Below, one piece after another: positions 24,001-33,723 of a stretch of DNA of 45,647 nucleotides. Numbering within the stretch: the first letter of the stretch is position 1; each line of letters begins with the position of its first letter. The stretch covers positions 1-45,647 of the forward strand of contig JBBDMW010000074.1 in the NCBI GenBank assembly GCA_040878005.1. Direction: 5' to 3'. This stretch comes from JBBDMW01 sp040878005 (GTDB taxonomy: Bacteria > Chloroflexota > Dehalococcoidia > Lucifugimonadales > Lucifugimonadaceae). A model generated the notes under the pieces. That model was given only the letters and a program-made list of their open reading frames with translations, did not search any database and was not told the origin of the DNA. The position numbers and the translations under genes were made by a program.

Positions 24001-24903
24001 ATGCCCACAGCCCTTGAAGTCCATGCCTTAAACAAACGCTTCGGCGACCGAACGGTGGTCGATGACGTCACGTTCAGCGTAGACCGCGGAGAAGTGTTCG
24101 GCCTCCTCGGCCCGAACGGCTCCGGCAAGACGACTACCATCCGGATGGCGCTGGACATCGTGCGCCCGGATTCGGGGAGCGTAGTCCTGCTGGGCGGAGC
24201 GGCCACGCGCCAGGTGATTCGGCGTGTCGGATACCTTCCAGAGGAGCGGGGCCTGCTCAGGAAGGTAAAAGTCCTGAACATCCTGCGCTACCTGGGCAGG
24301 CTCAAGGGAATGAGTTCTGCCGAGGCCACGGAGCGCGGCGCTGAGTTGCTGCACCGTGTGGGCCTTTACGAGCACCGGGATAAACGCGTGGAAACCCTGT
24401 CGCGGGGCATGACGCAGCTCGTACAGTTCTGCGCCTCGCTGATTCATGAGCCGGAGTTGATCATCCTGGACGAGCCGTTTTCCGGCCTGGACCCGTTGAA
24501 CGTGCAGCTCATGAAGGAGATCGTCCGCGACCAGCAGGAACGCGGCGCAACAGTTATTTTCAGCACTCACATCATGTCGGACGTCGAGGAACTCTGCGAG
24601 CGCGTAGTGCTCATCGCTGACGGCAGGTTGCTCCTGTTCGGCAACCTGAATGAGATCAGGCGTGGCAGGGGCGCCAACGGTGTCCGCGTGCATGCCGGGA
24701 ACGTGCCGCCGGGGCTTGACGGCAAGACACGCTACACGGGCAGGGACGGCGTGTTCGAGTTCCCGCTGGAAGATTCGGTCACCCCGGAGTCAGTGCTGCA
24801 GGGATACCTTGATGCTGGCATTGCCATTGAGCGGTTCGAACTGATGCTGCCTTCGCTCAACGAGATCTTCATTGAGGAGGTCAGCCGTGCGCGGCAGCCT
24901 TAG
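24001..24903 (+). CDS. ABC transporter ATP-binding protein (NatA-like)
   Basis: A 300-residue ATPase. It has Walker A GPNGSGKTTT, the Q-loop region VGYLPEERGLL, Walker B with LDEPFSGLDP and the switch histidine in STHIMSDVEE. The signature is divergent (LSRGMTQLVQ) as in the NatA/YhaQ group, whose Q-loop reads LPEERGLY. A C-terminal domain of about 80 residues follows. The last 17 bases overlap the permease start, so the two form one unit. NatAB relatives export sodium ions or peptides; neither can be chosen here. Confidence 0.92.
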   Translation: MPTALEVHALNKRFGDRTVVDDVTFSVDRGEVFGLLGPNGSGKTTTIRMALDIVRPDSGSVVLLGGAATRQVIRRVGYLPEERGLLRKVKVLNILRYLGRLKGMSSAEATERGAELLHRVGLYEHRDKRVETLSRGMTQLVQFCASLIHEPELIILDEPFSGLDPLNVQLMKEIVRDQQERGATVIFSTHIMSDVEELCERVVLIADGRLLLFGNLNEIRRGRGANGVRVHAGNVPPGLDGKTRYTGRDGVFEFPLEDSVTPESVLQGYLDAGIAIERFELMLPSLNEIFIEEVSRARQP

Positions 24904-26128
24904 TGACGTACAGGTGATTTTCGGCGAGGAGTTTCGCCGCGAGGTGAGCCGCATCGCCTATCGCGTCATGACGCTGCTGGTGCCTGCCCTGCTTATCCTG
25001 GGCCTTGTAACAGTGCCGGTTCTGCAAGGCGTAACCGCGGGCGGCGGCGGCCCCGCAGGTCCCGCTCTCCTGGGATATGTGGATCCTTCAGGCGTGCTTG
25101 AGCCGGTGCGAAACACGCCCGGGCTGGTGCCGTTCGGTGATCTACAGGCCGGTGTAAACGCGCTGGCCGCCGATGAGATCAGCGAGTTGTTCCATGTTCC
25201 CGGGGATTATATAGAAACAGGCCGCGTGGACTGGTACCGGCATGAGGGTGGACTGTTCACCACGCTGGACCTTGGACAGAGGTTCAGCGACATCCTGGCG
25301 CTGGCAGTGGTGGCGGACCGCGTGCCGCCGGAAATCGCCGAGCGCGTCGAGATGCCCGCCGATTACGAGATCCAGGAGATCGACAGCGAGGGTCAACTCA
25401 TTGAGGACCCCAGGACTGCGGCACAGGAGGTCGGAGGCTTCCTGGTGCCGTTCATATTCGCCATCCTGCTCATGATCTCCATATTCACCAGTAGCGGCAG
25501 GCTGCTCCAGAGTGTTGCGGACGAGAAAGAGAACCGCATGATTGAGATGCTGGTCACCTCGGTCTCGCCCTTCTCCATGATGACCGGCAAAGTGCTGGCG
25601 CTGGGTGCGGCGGGACTCGTGCAGATCACCGTGTGGGTCCTGTCCGCACTGCTCATTGGCCCCAGGATCATGGATCAGATTCCAGGCGCAGGGGACCTTG
25701 CTATTGGCCCCGGCCTCCTCGTGGTCATCATCGCCTTCTTCCTCGCGGGGTACTTCCTGTTCGCCGTGATAATGGCGGGCCTCGGCACCGCCACCGCATC
25801 AGCCCGGGAGGCGTCGCAGATATCGGCCATCGTCACAATGCCTGCGGTGGTGCCCATATGGCTGTCGGCAATCATATTTGAAAGCCCTGATGGCACGCTG
25901 GCACGCGTCCTGACCTTCATACCCCTGACTGCCCCCACGACAGTCATGCTCAGGATCAGCGCAGGCGAGCCAAGTTTCACCGACATCGCCATTGGGTTCG
26001 TCGTGACCATGGCCGCGGGAGTGGCGCTCCTGTGGGTGGCAGCGCGGGTGTTCAGGGCCGGCCTGCTGCTCTACGGCCAGCGAATGAGCCTGCGCCTGGT
26101 GTGGCGGGCCATGCGCCAGGCAGGGTAG
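24887..26128 (+). CDS. ABC-2 type transporter permease (NatB-like)
   Basis: A 413-residue permease. One N-terminal membrane segment (VMTLLVPALLILGLVTVPVL) is followed by an extracytoplasmic domain of about 130 residues. Five or six C-terminal segments begin at FLVPFIFAILLMISIF. ADEKENRMIEMLVTSVSP is the diagnostic ABC-2 stretch of NatB/YhaP proteins. The GTG at 24887 is preceded by GAGGAGG six bases upstream and overlaps the ATPase gene. It is convergent with the next gene, with 14 bases between them. Confidence 0.92.
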   Translation: MRGSLSDVQVIFGEEFRREVSRIAYRVMTLLVPALLILGLVTVPVLQGVTAGGGGPAGPALLGYVDPSGVLEPVRNTPGLVPFGDLQAGVNALAADEISELFHVPGDYIETGRVDWYRHEGGLFTTLDLGQRFSDILALAVVADRVPPEIAERVEMPADYEIQEIDSEGQLIEDPRTAAQEVGGFLVPFIFAILLMISIFTSSGRLLQSVADEKENRMIEMLVTSVSPFSMMTGKVLALGAAGLVQITVWVLSALLIGPRIMDQIPGAGDLAIGPGLLVVIIAFFLAGYFLFAVIMAGLGTATASAREASQISAIVTMPAVVPIWLSAIIFESPDGTLARVLTFIPLTAPTTVMLRISAGEPSFTDIAIGFVVTMAAGVALLWVAARVFRAGLLLYGQRMSLRLVWRAMRQAG

Positions 26129-26142
26129 GGCGGCGCCTCAGC

Positions 26143-26745
26143 CTAACGCCGGCGCCTGATAACCCGGACCCGCCGGACCTTTCGGGTGCGGGCGTGGCCT
26201 GCTGCCGTTCCGTCCCTGGGCGTGGTTTCCAACGACTGCGGCCGGTCACCTTCGGCAGACATCTTTGTGAACGCCTCCAGTATCTGTTGGATGCCATTCA
26301 TCCGCATGGCGATGAGGTCCTGGGTGGACTTCACGAAGCGTCGCCTGGCGCGCAGCGTCCCGGTCACTGTCTCTAGACGCTCACGCTGATACTCAAAGTC
26401 CTGCTCAACCTCTACCAGCCGTTCTTTGGAGGCCTGTATTCGCTTCTCCAAGCTTGGTGGACCGTCCGCCCTTAGCACCACTGACTCTATCTTCGCATCC
26501 TGAACATCGTTGATAAGCGCCTTGCGGTCTTCGGCGCGCTCCTCAATCTGGATCTTCATATCCTGCTCGCGGCCGGTTAGATACACCACCTGCCGCGTGG
26601 CTATCTCAATCTCCGCCCTCAGCTTCTCGACTTCGGTCAGGTACCCCTTGACCCTCTCAGCCATCTCCGCTCTGCGCGTGGGATTGCCCTGGTCGTCGGT
26701 CTCATCCAGCTTCTCAAGGAGTTCGTCTATTCGGGGATCGCGCAT
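26143..26745 (-). CDS. Coiled-coil protein of unknown function
   Basis: A 200-residue, highly charged protein. Residues 1-150 are almost wholly helical with heptad-like spacing (RVKGYLTEVEKLRAEIEIAT and SKERLVEVEQDFEYQRERLE). The last 40 residues are very basic and disordered, ending RRVRVIRRRR. There is no membrane segment or signal peptide. The basic tail suggests nucleic-acid or membrane-surface binding. The ATG at 26745 is used; a GTG directly before it is possible. I recognise no family. It is transcribed divergently from the histidine kinase. Confidence 0.7.
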   Translation of the reverse strand: MRDPRIDELLEKLDETDDQGNPTRRAEMAERVKGYLTEVEKLRAEIEIATRQVVYLTGREQDMKIQIEERAEDRKALINDVQDAKIESVVLRADGPPSLEKRIQASKERLVEVEQDFEYQRERLETVTGTLRARRRFVKSTQDLIAMRMNGIQQILEAFTKMSAEGDRPQSLETTPRDGTAAGHARTRKVRRVRVIRRRR

Positions 26746-27161
26746 CACGTTGGTGGCAAATCTTCCGGAGCTGTAAGGGTGGTCTCAGAGTTACTACACG
26801 TTACGAAGCTATCAGGAGTGGATGTGGTGTGCCCCTGTGGAATCTACGGACATTGATGGAGGGGATTGCACATTCCTCACCCCGCGGCACTCGTAACGCT
26901 GTCAGATGAAACCGCGGATGCGTGCGAGGCCCGGCCCGCCAGCCGTGTTGCGTGGATTCACGCACCGGCGTACATGCCAGCCCCCTGTTGCCACGAACGG
27001 CGGCACCGCATCTTGTAAGAAGCTGTACCAGGCGTTCCAGCCACGAGCGCAGGATTTGCACGGCAACATGACGTTCTCGATAGCGGCCAGTTTCACAGCA
27101 GGGCCGATGATTGTGCACGCATCGAATTAACCAGACTGAGCGCTCAAACATGGAGGGACAG
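26746..27161. other. Intergenic region between divergent genes
   Basis: About 415 bases without a convincing gene. A perfect small hairpin TGCGTG-GATT-CACGCA lies at 26949-26964. Short open frames exist on both strands, including a 64-codon one at 26902-27096 (minus, GTG start), but they lack ribosome sites and family likeness. Promoters for both flanking genes must lie here; none stands out. Confidence 0.4.
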
Positions 27162-29828
27162 GTGAGCTTGGCCGGCCACGAGGAGTGGAACTGGCTGGAT
27201 GTTCTTCCTAACGCTGCGCTCGTCTTCGACCGGGCCGGCGTGATTGCGCGCGCGAACCAGAGGGCGGCGGCATTCTTCGGGTATCCGGCGGAAGACCTGC
27301 CGGGGCAATCCGTGGACTTCCTGGTCCCCCAGTACCTGTTGCCCACCTCCTCCACGTTTCGCGGCTGGCTTGATGCAGGGCCGGGGTCTGAGGCAGGAGG
27401 GATCAACCTTGACCTGCTTGCCAGCCGCAATGACGGCACAGTGACTCCTGTGGAAGTGTTCCTCGGACCAGCTGCATGTGGCGCTGACGGACATGTTCTC
27501 GCCCTGGTGCGGGACAGCCCGAAGCAGCCTTCCGAGGCGGAACGTGGCGAGGCCATGATGAGGGGGCTGCTGGCAGACATCGGGCGGATCATTGGCTCCT
27601 CCCTGGACTTCCAGTCCGTCTGCGAGCAGTTCGCCATGGCGATGATGCGTTCGCTCCCTGCTGAGCGCGTGGCAATCTGCCTCGTCGCCCCCGGCGCTGA
27701 CTCATATGAACTGGCTTACGTCAGCGGGCCCCGGTCTGGCGACGCCATGGGCGGCACAACGGTGCAGATGGCTGGCTCCCCTGTTGGCATAGTCGTGGAA
27801 ACCCGCACCCCGTTGTTGCTCTTTCGATTTGAACTGGAAGAGCTGGGCCTACGCAACCCGCACCTCGCAGCCCAGGTGGAGCAGGGCCTTAGCTCAATCG
27901 CCTGCGTGCCGCTCATTGAGAGCGACAGGTGCATAGGCGCACTGGTGCTCAGCTCGTACCGGGACGGAGCCTTCACCACTGATGACCTGGAGCTTCTGGA
28001 TGAGATAGCCCACCAGGTGGCGGGCGCCATATCCAGCATGAGCCTCCACGCGGAGTTACGCCGCGAAGCCTCTGAGCGCGAGGCGCTGGCGAACATCGGC
28101 CGGCTGGCCTGCTCATCGCCGGACTTTGAAGACACCATGGATGCATTCGTGCGTGAGTTGGGCAGGCTTGTATCGGCGGACCGCGTATCCATAACCATCG
28201 TGAAGCCCGGAGATGAGGCCCGGCTGGGCACGGTCCGTCATTGCCGCGGCGTAAGCATACCGCGAAGGGCAGAGGGCGACGAGGTCAATCTCGATCGCAC
28301 GCCGGACGGACGCGTGGTCAGCAGGCGTCAGCCGGTGATAGTGGACGCCACGAACTTCGATGACCTTGTAGCGGCGTTCCCTGACATTGAGCAGGACCTG
28401 TCCTCCGGCCTCCGGTCCTGCATCACGGTGCCACTCATATCCAAGAATGGCGTTATTGGCACACTGAACGTGGCCTCCCGGCTGGATGGCGCGTACTCGC
28501 ACCGTGACATATCGCTGGTGGCACGCGTCGGTGACCAGGTGGCAGGGGCCGTGCACACGGCAATCCTGTACCAGGCCCGGCAACGCGAGGCAGATATTCG
28601 CCGGGCGCTGGCTGACATTGGCGTGGCGGCGGGCCGGGACCTGGATCTGCAGCACGTGTTCGAGCGTGTGGCAGATGACCTTGCTGGCCTATTCAAATAT
28701 GACCGAGTCTCATTGTCGCTGCTCGACCCCGACGGCATCACTCTGCGGCTGGCATATGTCCGCGGCGTAGCCATTCCCGGCGCGGAGCCGGGCACTGAAC
28801 TGTGCAGGCCGTCATTGGACGCATGGCCGTGGGAACGAATCCTGGAGGGGACATGTGGAGAGTCCGGTTGGGGGGACATGGTCAGGCCAACAGGCCTGGA
28901 ATCTAGGATCGAGGTGCCGTTCGGCACTGAGGCCGGTGGTCCCGCAGGCTATCTGAGCCTCAGGAGCTTCGAACGTCACGCATATGACGAAACTGACCTG
29001 GACCTCCTTGGGCTGGTGGCCACACAGGTCACACCGGCCATCCAGAACGCCATGGCCCACGCCCAGGCCTTGCGGCTTGCCCAGCTCCAGGCGGATGCCA
29101 CGGAGTTGGAGCGCGTCAGCAAGGCGAAGTCGGAGTTCCTGTCCACGGTCTCACATGAGTTGCGGACGCCGCTCACCAGCATCAGCGCCTTCGCAGACAT
29201 CCTCGCCAAGAACAAGGGCGGCACACTCACCGAAAAGCAGGAGCAGCACATAGCCGCTGTCCAGCGGAACGCTCAGAAACTGGGACGGCTGGTGTTCGAC
29301 CTGCTGGACATATCGCGAATCGAAGCGGGCACCATGACACTCGTTACCAGCATCTTTGATATGCGGGACCTGCTGGACGAAATAGCCGAGAGCATCACGC
29401 CTGTCCTTGCCCGAAAACGGCAGTGTCTCGAGGTCGCCGTGGGAGATGGGGACCAGGTCATCTGCGGTGACCGGGAGAAGATCACCCAGGTATTCTCAAA
29501 CCTCCTGGAGAACGCATCGAAGTACTCGCCGGAAGGCCGGACCATCTACCTCGAAGCCGAATCAGACCAGGCAGGCGTCACCATTGCCGTTCGCGACTCG
29601 GGACACGGCATCTCCAGGGCGGACCAGGCGCGGCTGTTCACACCGTTCTTCCGCTCAGAGAATGTGCTGACAAGGGCGGAGCCGGGCACCGGCCTGGGCC
29701 TTGCCATAGTCAAGAGCATCACTGAAATGCACGGCGGGCGGATTTCTGTGGAGAGCGAAGAGGGCAACGGATCGGCGTTCATTGTTCGACTGCCCCGGGT
29801 GGATTTTTCCGTCGAAGCCGCCGCGTGA
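27162..29828 (+). CDS. Hybrid-sensing histidine kinase with PAS and three GAF domains
   Basis: An 888-residue soluble histidine kinase. In order: a PAS domain (about residues 10-115, LPNAALVFDRAGVIARANQR), GAF 1 (130-290), GAF 2 (305-455), GAF 3 (470-630), HisKA with the phosphorylated His665 in STVSHELRTPLTS, and a HATPase_c domain (N box FSNLLENASKYSPEG, G1 DSGHGI, G2 GTGLGLAIVKS). No membrane segment, so it senses cytosolic or diffusible signals. The GTG at 27162 is preceded by GGAGG five bases away; an ATG 12 bases earlier is the alternative. No response regulator gene is adjacent, so it is an orphan kinase. Confidence 0.92.
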   Translation: MSLAGHEEWNWLDVLPNAALVFDRAGVIARANQRAAAFFGYPAEDLPGQSVDFLVPQYLLPTSSTFRGWLDAGPGSEAGGINLDLLASRNDGTVTPVEVFLGPAACGADGHVLALVRDSPKQPSEAERGEAMMRGLLADIGRIIGSSLDFQSVCEQFAMAMMRSLPAERVAICLVAPGADSYELAYVSGPRSGDAMGGTTVQMAGSPVGIVVETRTPLLLFRFELEELGLRNPHLAAQVEQGLSSIACVPLIESDRCIGALVLSSYRDGAFTTDDLELLDEIAHQVAGAISSMSLHAELRREASEREALANIGRLACSSPDFEDTMDAFVRELGRLVSADRVSITIVKPGDEARLGTVRHCRGVSIPRRAEGDEVNLDRTPDGRVVSRRQPVIVDATNFDDLVAAFPDIEQDLSSGLRSCITVPLISKNGVIGTLNVASRLDGAYSHRDISLVARVGDQVAGAVHTAILYQARQREADIRRALADIGVAAGRDLDLQHVFERVADDLAGLFKYDRVSLSLLDPDGITLRLAYVRGVAIPGAEPGTELCRPSLDAWPWERILEGTCGESGWGDMVRPTGLESRIEVPFGTEAGGPAGYLSLRSFERHAYDETDLDLLGLVATQVTPAIQNAMAHAQALRLAQLQADATELERVSKAKSEFLSTVSHELRTPLTSISAFADILAKNKGGTLTEKQEQHIAAVQRNAQKLGRLVFDLLDISRIEAGTMTLVTSIFDMRDLLDEIAESITPVLARKRQCLEVAVGDGDQVICGDREKITQVFSNLLENASKYSPEGRTIYLEAESDQAGVTIAVRDSGHGISRADQARLFTPFFRSENVLTRAEPGTGLGLAIVKSITEMHGGRISVESEEGNGSAFIVRLPRVDFSVEAAA

Positions 29829-29856
29829 TACGCGCTGCGTCGCGCCCTGGCAGGCG

Positions 29857-30549
29857 CTACGGCCCTCTCCGCCAACTGTTCTTCGGGTCCTGCTCAGGCA
29901 TCTTGACCGGCCTGCGCAGCTTGCCCTCAACTGCGTCGGCAAGGTAGTTGAGCCACCGGTCCACGAACAGTGTCAGTTCGTCGCCCTCGATCGATGAGAA
30001 CGGCACCGCAACCTCGTACTTCTCAAACAGCACCGACAGGCCACGCGCTGCGTCTTCTCCCGGTGGCAGCGAGAACGGGTAGAGGCTGCCGGACACCCGG
30101 AACCCCGGCGCAACCATGAATGCCGTCTCGTACCAGTGATACTGACCGGCCACGCGCGCATCGCAGTACCACAGGGAGTGCGACCGGCCTTCGTATCCGA
30201 ACTGGTCCGTCGGCATGCGCACCGCAACCTCCGTGTGAGCTATCACATCAAACGGCGGGCGGCTGCCTCGGTAGGTAAGCGACCCCGCCTCGCAACTCCC
30301 GGTATCGGGAACGCTAAGTTCAACGTTGCGCAGGGTAACGGCGGTGCCTTCCCTGTTTGGCCGTGCGCTCGCAGCCAGCCTGGTCACACGCCCCAGGAGA
30401 TCTGACCGGACCGTATCGATGATCTGCTCTGCACGCTCCTGCAGCAGTGGCCGCCGCGTGTCATCGCCCCCATCGCCCTGGCCGGAGGCTCTTCTCCGGG
30501 CGGATGTCCGGGAGTCTATGTTGCGGATACGATCTTCGCCGGTGGACAT
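29857..30549 (-). CDS. Uncharacterised soluble protein
   Basis: A 230-residue protein. The N-terminal 35 residues are polar and basic (NIDSRTSARRRASGQGDGG). A helix (LLQERAEQIIDTVRSDLLGR) follows, and then a beta-rich domain with many aromatic residues (SLWYCDARVAGQYHWYETAF). No signal peptide, membrane segment or catalytic motif is evident. The ATG at 30549 was preferred to the longer frame. The domain could be a ligand-binding beta barrel. It is convergent with the histidine kinase gene (28 bases apart). I do not recognise a family. Confidence 0.65.
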   Translation of the reverse strand: MSTGEDRIRNIDSRTSARRRASGQGDGGDDTRRPLLQERAEQIIDTVRSDLLGRVTRLAASARPNREGTAVTLRNVELSVPDTGSCEAGSLTYRGSRPPFDVIAHTEVAVRMPTDQFGYEGRSHSLWYCDARVAGQYHWYETAFMVAPGFRVSGSLYPFSLPPGEDAARGLSVLFEKYEVAVPFSSIEGDELTLFVDRWLNYLADAVEGKLRRPVKMPEQDPKNSWRRGP

Positions 30550-30758
30550 TTGTGAAGTTGGTCTGGGTGTTTGGAATCGATGGGCTTGCCAGTAGCCTGG
30601 GGTTGCCCGCATAGCCCCGGCTCATCGGCCGTCAACGCAAGAACAGTTCGCATGCGTGGCGATGAGGCGCGGGTCTGTGCCCCGGCACACTACTAAAGCG
30701 TACCGTAAGCGAATGTGCCGCGCAGGGGCGACAGGCATCTAAGCGGTCACAGCCGCCG

Positions 30759-31382
30759 CTACTCTGGCAGCCGCACCAGTAGGACGTCGTCAGAGGTGCC
30801 GTCGACAAACGATTCGAACACGCCTTCCATCTCCTGCCCATCCTCGGAGATCGTCAGACTAACTTCGCCAACTACGCCAAGCGATGATGTGTCGAGCAGC
30901 AACGTCATATCATTGCCAGAACGTATTCCACTCAAGTTTGCGAAGCCAAATACCGGATGAAGAGTGGTGAATGAAACCTGATTGCCCTGCTGGAATCCGT
31001 CATATTCCTGCCCATCCCCAGTATCAATCCACAAGCCGGTGATGTTCTCGCGTGCAGCGTTGTCCACGGGGGCCACCGGCTCTGTCGGGTTGGATGCAAC
31101 AGGCAGGGTGGGGGCTACAGGTGGCTGCGTTGCCTGGGTCGGCGTGTCAGTGGGCCGTGGATCAAACGTGATCACGGTCCTGTCCGCCTGCGCGGTCGCA
31201 GTCGGGTTCGTCTGGCCGTTCGGCAGGTCTGCCGAAGCCGGTGTACCGTTTCCGCCAATTAGCCCGGTGGCGACCAGCGTGCCCAGGATTCCTCCAACGG
31301 CGGTTATCAGCGTGGCGAGTGCCGTGAGGATTCCGGGCAGCGTTGTCCAGAAAGAGTGGCCGTTGTGCCTGGGGTCTTGCAT
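30759..31382 (-). CDS. Single-pass membrane protein with Pro/Thr linker
   Basis: A 207-residue protein. A hydrophobic segment (GILTALATLITAVGGILGTL) spans about residues 17-40 and anchors it without a typical signal-peptide cleavage site. A Pro/Thr/Ala linker follows (about 50-110). The C-terminal domain of about 95 residues is beta-rich (ITGLWIDTGDGQEYDGFQQG, then LLLDTSSLGVVGEVSLTIS), reminiscent of small lipocalin-like barrels. The domain would lie outside the membrane. The same architecture recurs in the protein at 34314-35438. No family is recognised. Confidence 0.7.
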   Translation of the reverse strand: MQDPRHNGHSFWTTLPGILTALATLITAVGGILGTLVATGLIGGNGTPASADLPNGQTNPTATAQADRTVITFDPRPTDTPTQATQPPVAPTLPVASNPTEPVAPVDNAARENITGLWIDTGDGQEYDGFQQGNQVSFTTLHPVFGFANLSGIRSGNDMTLLLDTSSLGVVGEVSLTISEDGQEMEGVFESFVDGTSDDVLLVRLPE

Positions 31383-31593
31383 TTACCGGCCCTCAACAGG
31401 GTGCAGAGCGTCACGGTGCGGCGGTCATGATCCGCAGGCAGATATTCTAGTACAACGTCTCATGGCGCGAACCAGCCGAACGCTGCATCAGCATGGGCAC
31501 ATGCGTGGACGCCGAGTATAGGGGCATCGGAACGCATGGACAACGTCAGGCGGTGGTCATCGGCAGGGGATGGCGAACCGCCGCCGTCCCGCG

Positions 31594-33216
31594 TCAGGCG
31601 CTCTTTGCCTTCGCCGCCTTGCGCTCCCGCTTGGTCTCCGCCTGCTCCGGCTGGTCCCTCACCGCAACCTGGCGGCACTCGCCGTTCCGCACCTCGTACA
31701 CATGCGTCGCGACGCTCTCCAGGATCGCCGGGTCGTGGCTGGCGCAGATGATCGTCCCCTCGTATTCCTTCAGGGCGTCAATAAGCTCTGCACGCGTCGC
31801 ATGGTCCAGGTGGTTCGTCGGCTCGTCCAGCAACAGCACGTTCGTCGGCTGAATAAGGAACTTCGCCAGCGCCACCCGGCTGCGCTCGCCGCCTGACAGC
31901 ACCCGCACCGGTTTGAAGACATCATCGCCGCGGAACAGGAACCGACCCAGCACCCCGCGGAGCCGCTCATCTGGCGCGCCATTGGCCGACACCTGTACCT
32001 CTTCCAGCACCGTGCGTGACGGGTCCAGCGCCTCGTCCTGGTGCTGCTCGTAGTAGCCCGGGCGGGCACGCTCTGCCCACTGGATATCGCCTTCCACCGG
32101 CTTGACCTGCCCCGCTGCAATGCGAAGCAGCGTGCTCTTGCCGCTGCCGTTCGGGCCAATCAGCACCACCTTCTGGCCGCGCTCCACGGTCAGGTCCACG
32201 TCCAGCAGCACCGGGCCCTCGTCAAAGTCGTGGCTCAGCGACCTGATCGACAGCACTTCAAGCTCCACGCGCCCGTGCGACACGATGTTGAAGTGCGCCT
32301 TGGAGATTTCCTCCGGCTGCTCAATCTTCTCAACCTTCTCCAGCGCCTTCTCGCGGCTCTTCACCTGCCTGGCCTTGGTTGCCTTGGCGCGGAACCGCTC
32401 AATGAACCGTTGCTGGCGCTCCAGCTCGCGCTGCTGGCGTTCGGCCGCCATTCGCTGCTGCTCGGCCCGCGCCGCCTTCTGGCGCTTGTACTCGGTGAAG
32501 TTGCCGGTGTAGCTCTCAAGCTTGCCGCTGCCCACCTCTATGATGCGCTTCGCCACCCGGTCCATGAACTCCTCATCGTGAGTCACAATCAGCAGCGTGC
32601 CGGGGTAGCGTGAAAGCTCCTCTGCAAGCCAGTCCCTCGCCGCCTTGTCCAGGTGGTTCGTCGGCTCGTCCAGGAGCACGTGGTCGGGGCGGCGCACCAG
32701 GATCTTGGCCAGGGCAATGCGCATCCTCCAGCCTCCGCTGAAGTCATCGCAGAGCTTGTCCTTCTCGTCCGCCTTGAACCGAAGTCCGTCCAGCACGCGT
32801 GAGATGCGTGCATCGATGCCGTACCCGTCCAGCATGTCGAACCGCTCATAAAGCTCGGTCTGCTCGTCCACGAGTTGCTCTACGTCGCCCTCGCCGGTCT
32901 CCAGCATGTTGGCCACTTCTGCCAGTCGTGCGTTGATTGCCAGCACATCCGGGAAAGCGGTCCACATCTCCTGGACCAGCGTGTTTTCAGGATTGAAGTC
33001 GGCTTCCTGCTTGAGGTACCCGAGCGATCCGCCGCGGTGGCCCACACTGCCGCCTGTGGCTTCGTCTTCGCCCGCGATGAGCCGCAGCAGCGTGGTCTTG
33101 CCGGCGCCATTGGGGCCGACCAGCCCCACGTGCTCGCCGTCGCCAATGACTATGGAGACGCCGCCGAACAGGTCACGGCCGCCGAATGTTTTGGTGAGGT
33201 TGTTGGCAAATAGCAT
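31594..33216 (-). CDS. ABC-F family ATPase (ribosome-associated)
   Basis: A 540-residue protein with two ABC domains and no membrane part. Walker A motifs are GPNGAGKTTLL (first) and GPNGSGKSTLL (second). Signatures are FSGGWRMRIALAK and LSGGERSRVALAK. Walker B motifs are LLDEPTNHLD in both. The inter-domain linker is highly charged (KARQVKSREKALEKVEKIEQ), the P-site tRNA-interacting motif region of ABC-F factors. Members such as EttA and Uup act on the ribosome, and some give antibiotic resistance. The ATG at 33216 opens on LFANNLTKTFGG; no clear ribosome site precedes it. The subtype cannot be fixed by eye. Confidence 0.92.
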   Translation of the reverse strand: MLFANNLTKTFGGRDLFGGVSIVIGDGEHVGLVGPNGAGKTTLLRLIAGEDEATGGSVGHRGGSLGYLKQEADFNPENTLVQEMWTAFPDVLAINARLAEVANMLETGEGDVEQLVDEQTELYERFDMLDGYGIDARISRVLDGLRFKADEKDKLCDDFSGGWRMRIALAKILVRRPDHVLLDEPTNHLDKAARDWLAEELSRYPGTLLIVTHDEEFMDRVAKRIIEVGSGKLESYTGNFTEYKRQKAARAEQQRMAAERQQRELERQQRFIERFRAKATKARQVKSREKALEKVEKIEQPEEISKAHFNIVSHGRVELEVLSIRSLSHDFDEGPVLLDVDLTVERGQKVVLIGPNGSGKSTLLRIAAGQVKPVEGDIQWAERARPGYYEQHQDEALDPSRTVLEEVQVSANGAPDERLRGVLGRFLFRGDDVFKPVRVLSGGERSRVALAKFLIQPTNVLLLDEPTNHLDHATRAELIDALKEYEGTIICASHDPAILESVATHVYEVRNGECRQVAVRDQPEQAETKRERKAAKAKSA

Positions 33217-33723
33217 GATGATTTCAACGCGAGTATGGCTATGGATGGTTAACGGGGCGTGAAGACGTGCGAACACCTGCGCGAAAGGCACGTTTTTCAG
33301 TGACCGCGCGCCATCGTTCAGAGAGCCTGTTTGATGTGGCGAGGTCTACCGGCAGCCTGTCGTCTGGCCGTTAAAGCAATAGGGCTGTCAGGGGATCAGC
33401 ATGACGAACAGACATTTAGGGTTTCACAATGCAACCATCACGTGGATGCGAATAGGGCCGGGGATGTCGCCTCTTCTAATAATGCCACTTTTTCAGGCCA
33501 ATTCATACCCCTGAAGCACCCGTATGAGACCGTGTGGTGCCACGCACGCGGAAACTTCCGCCTTCGGAGCAGGCCGGCCACGCAACCCGCGCCTTATCCA
33601 GGACGGTGACTACCCACCGCCAGCGTGTGTCTCCAAAATAGCTGGTGTTTGTATTAGCATCGTTTTCAGAACGCCGGCAATCGGTAGCCTGGCGTTCACA
33701 GTAACTGACCGGAAGGACACGCT
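33217..33723. other. Intergenic region with a hairpin before the HhH gene
   Basis: About 500 bases without a recognisable gene; open frames in it show no family likeness. The only clear structure is GAACGCC (33669-33675) with GGCGTTC (33691-33697), extended inward by GGC/GCC. It lies about 27 bases before the start codon of the HhH protein, in its presumed leader. Confidence 0.4.

Noticed and set aside
26902..27096. A 64-codon minus-strand frame containing a CxxC
   Set aside because: GTG start without a ribosome site, no recognisable pattern, and it lies in a promoter region between divergent genes.
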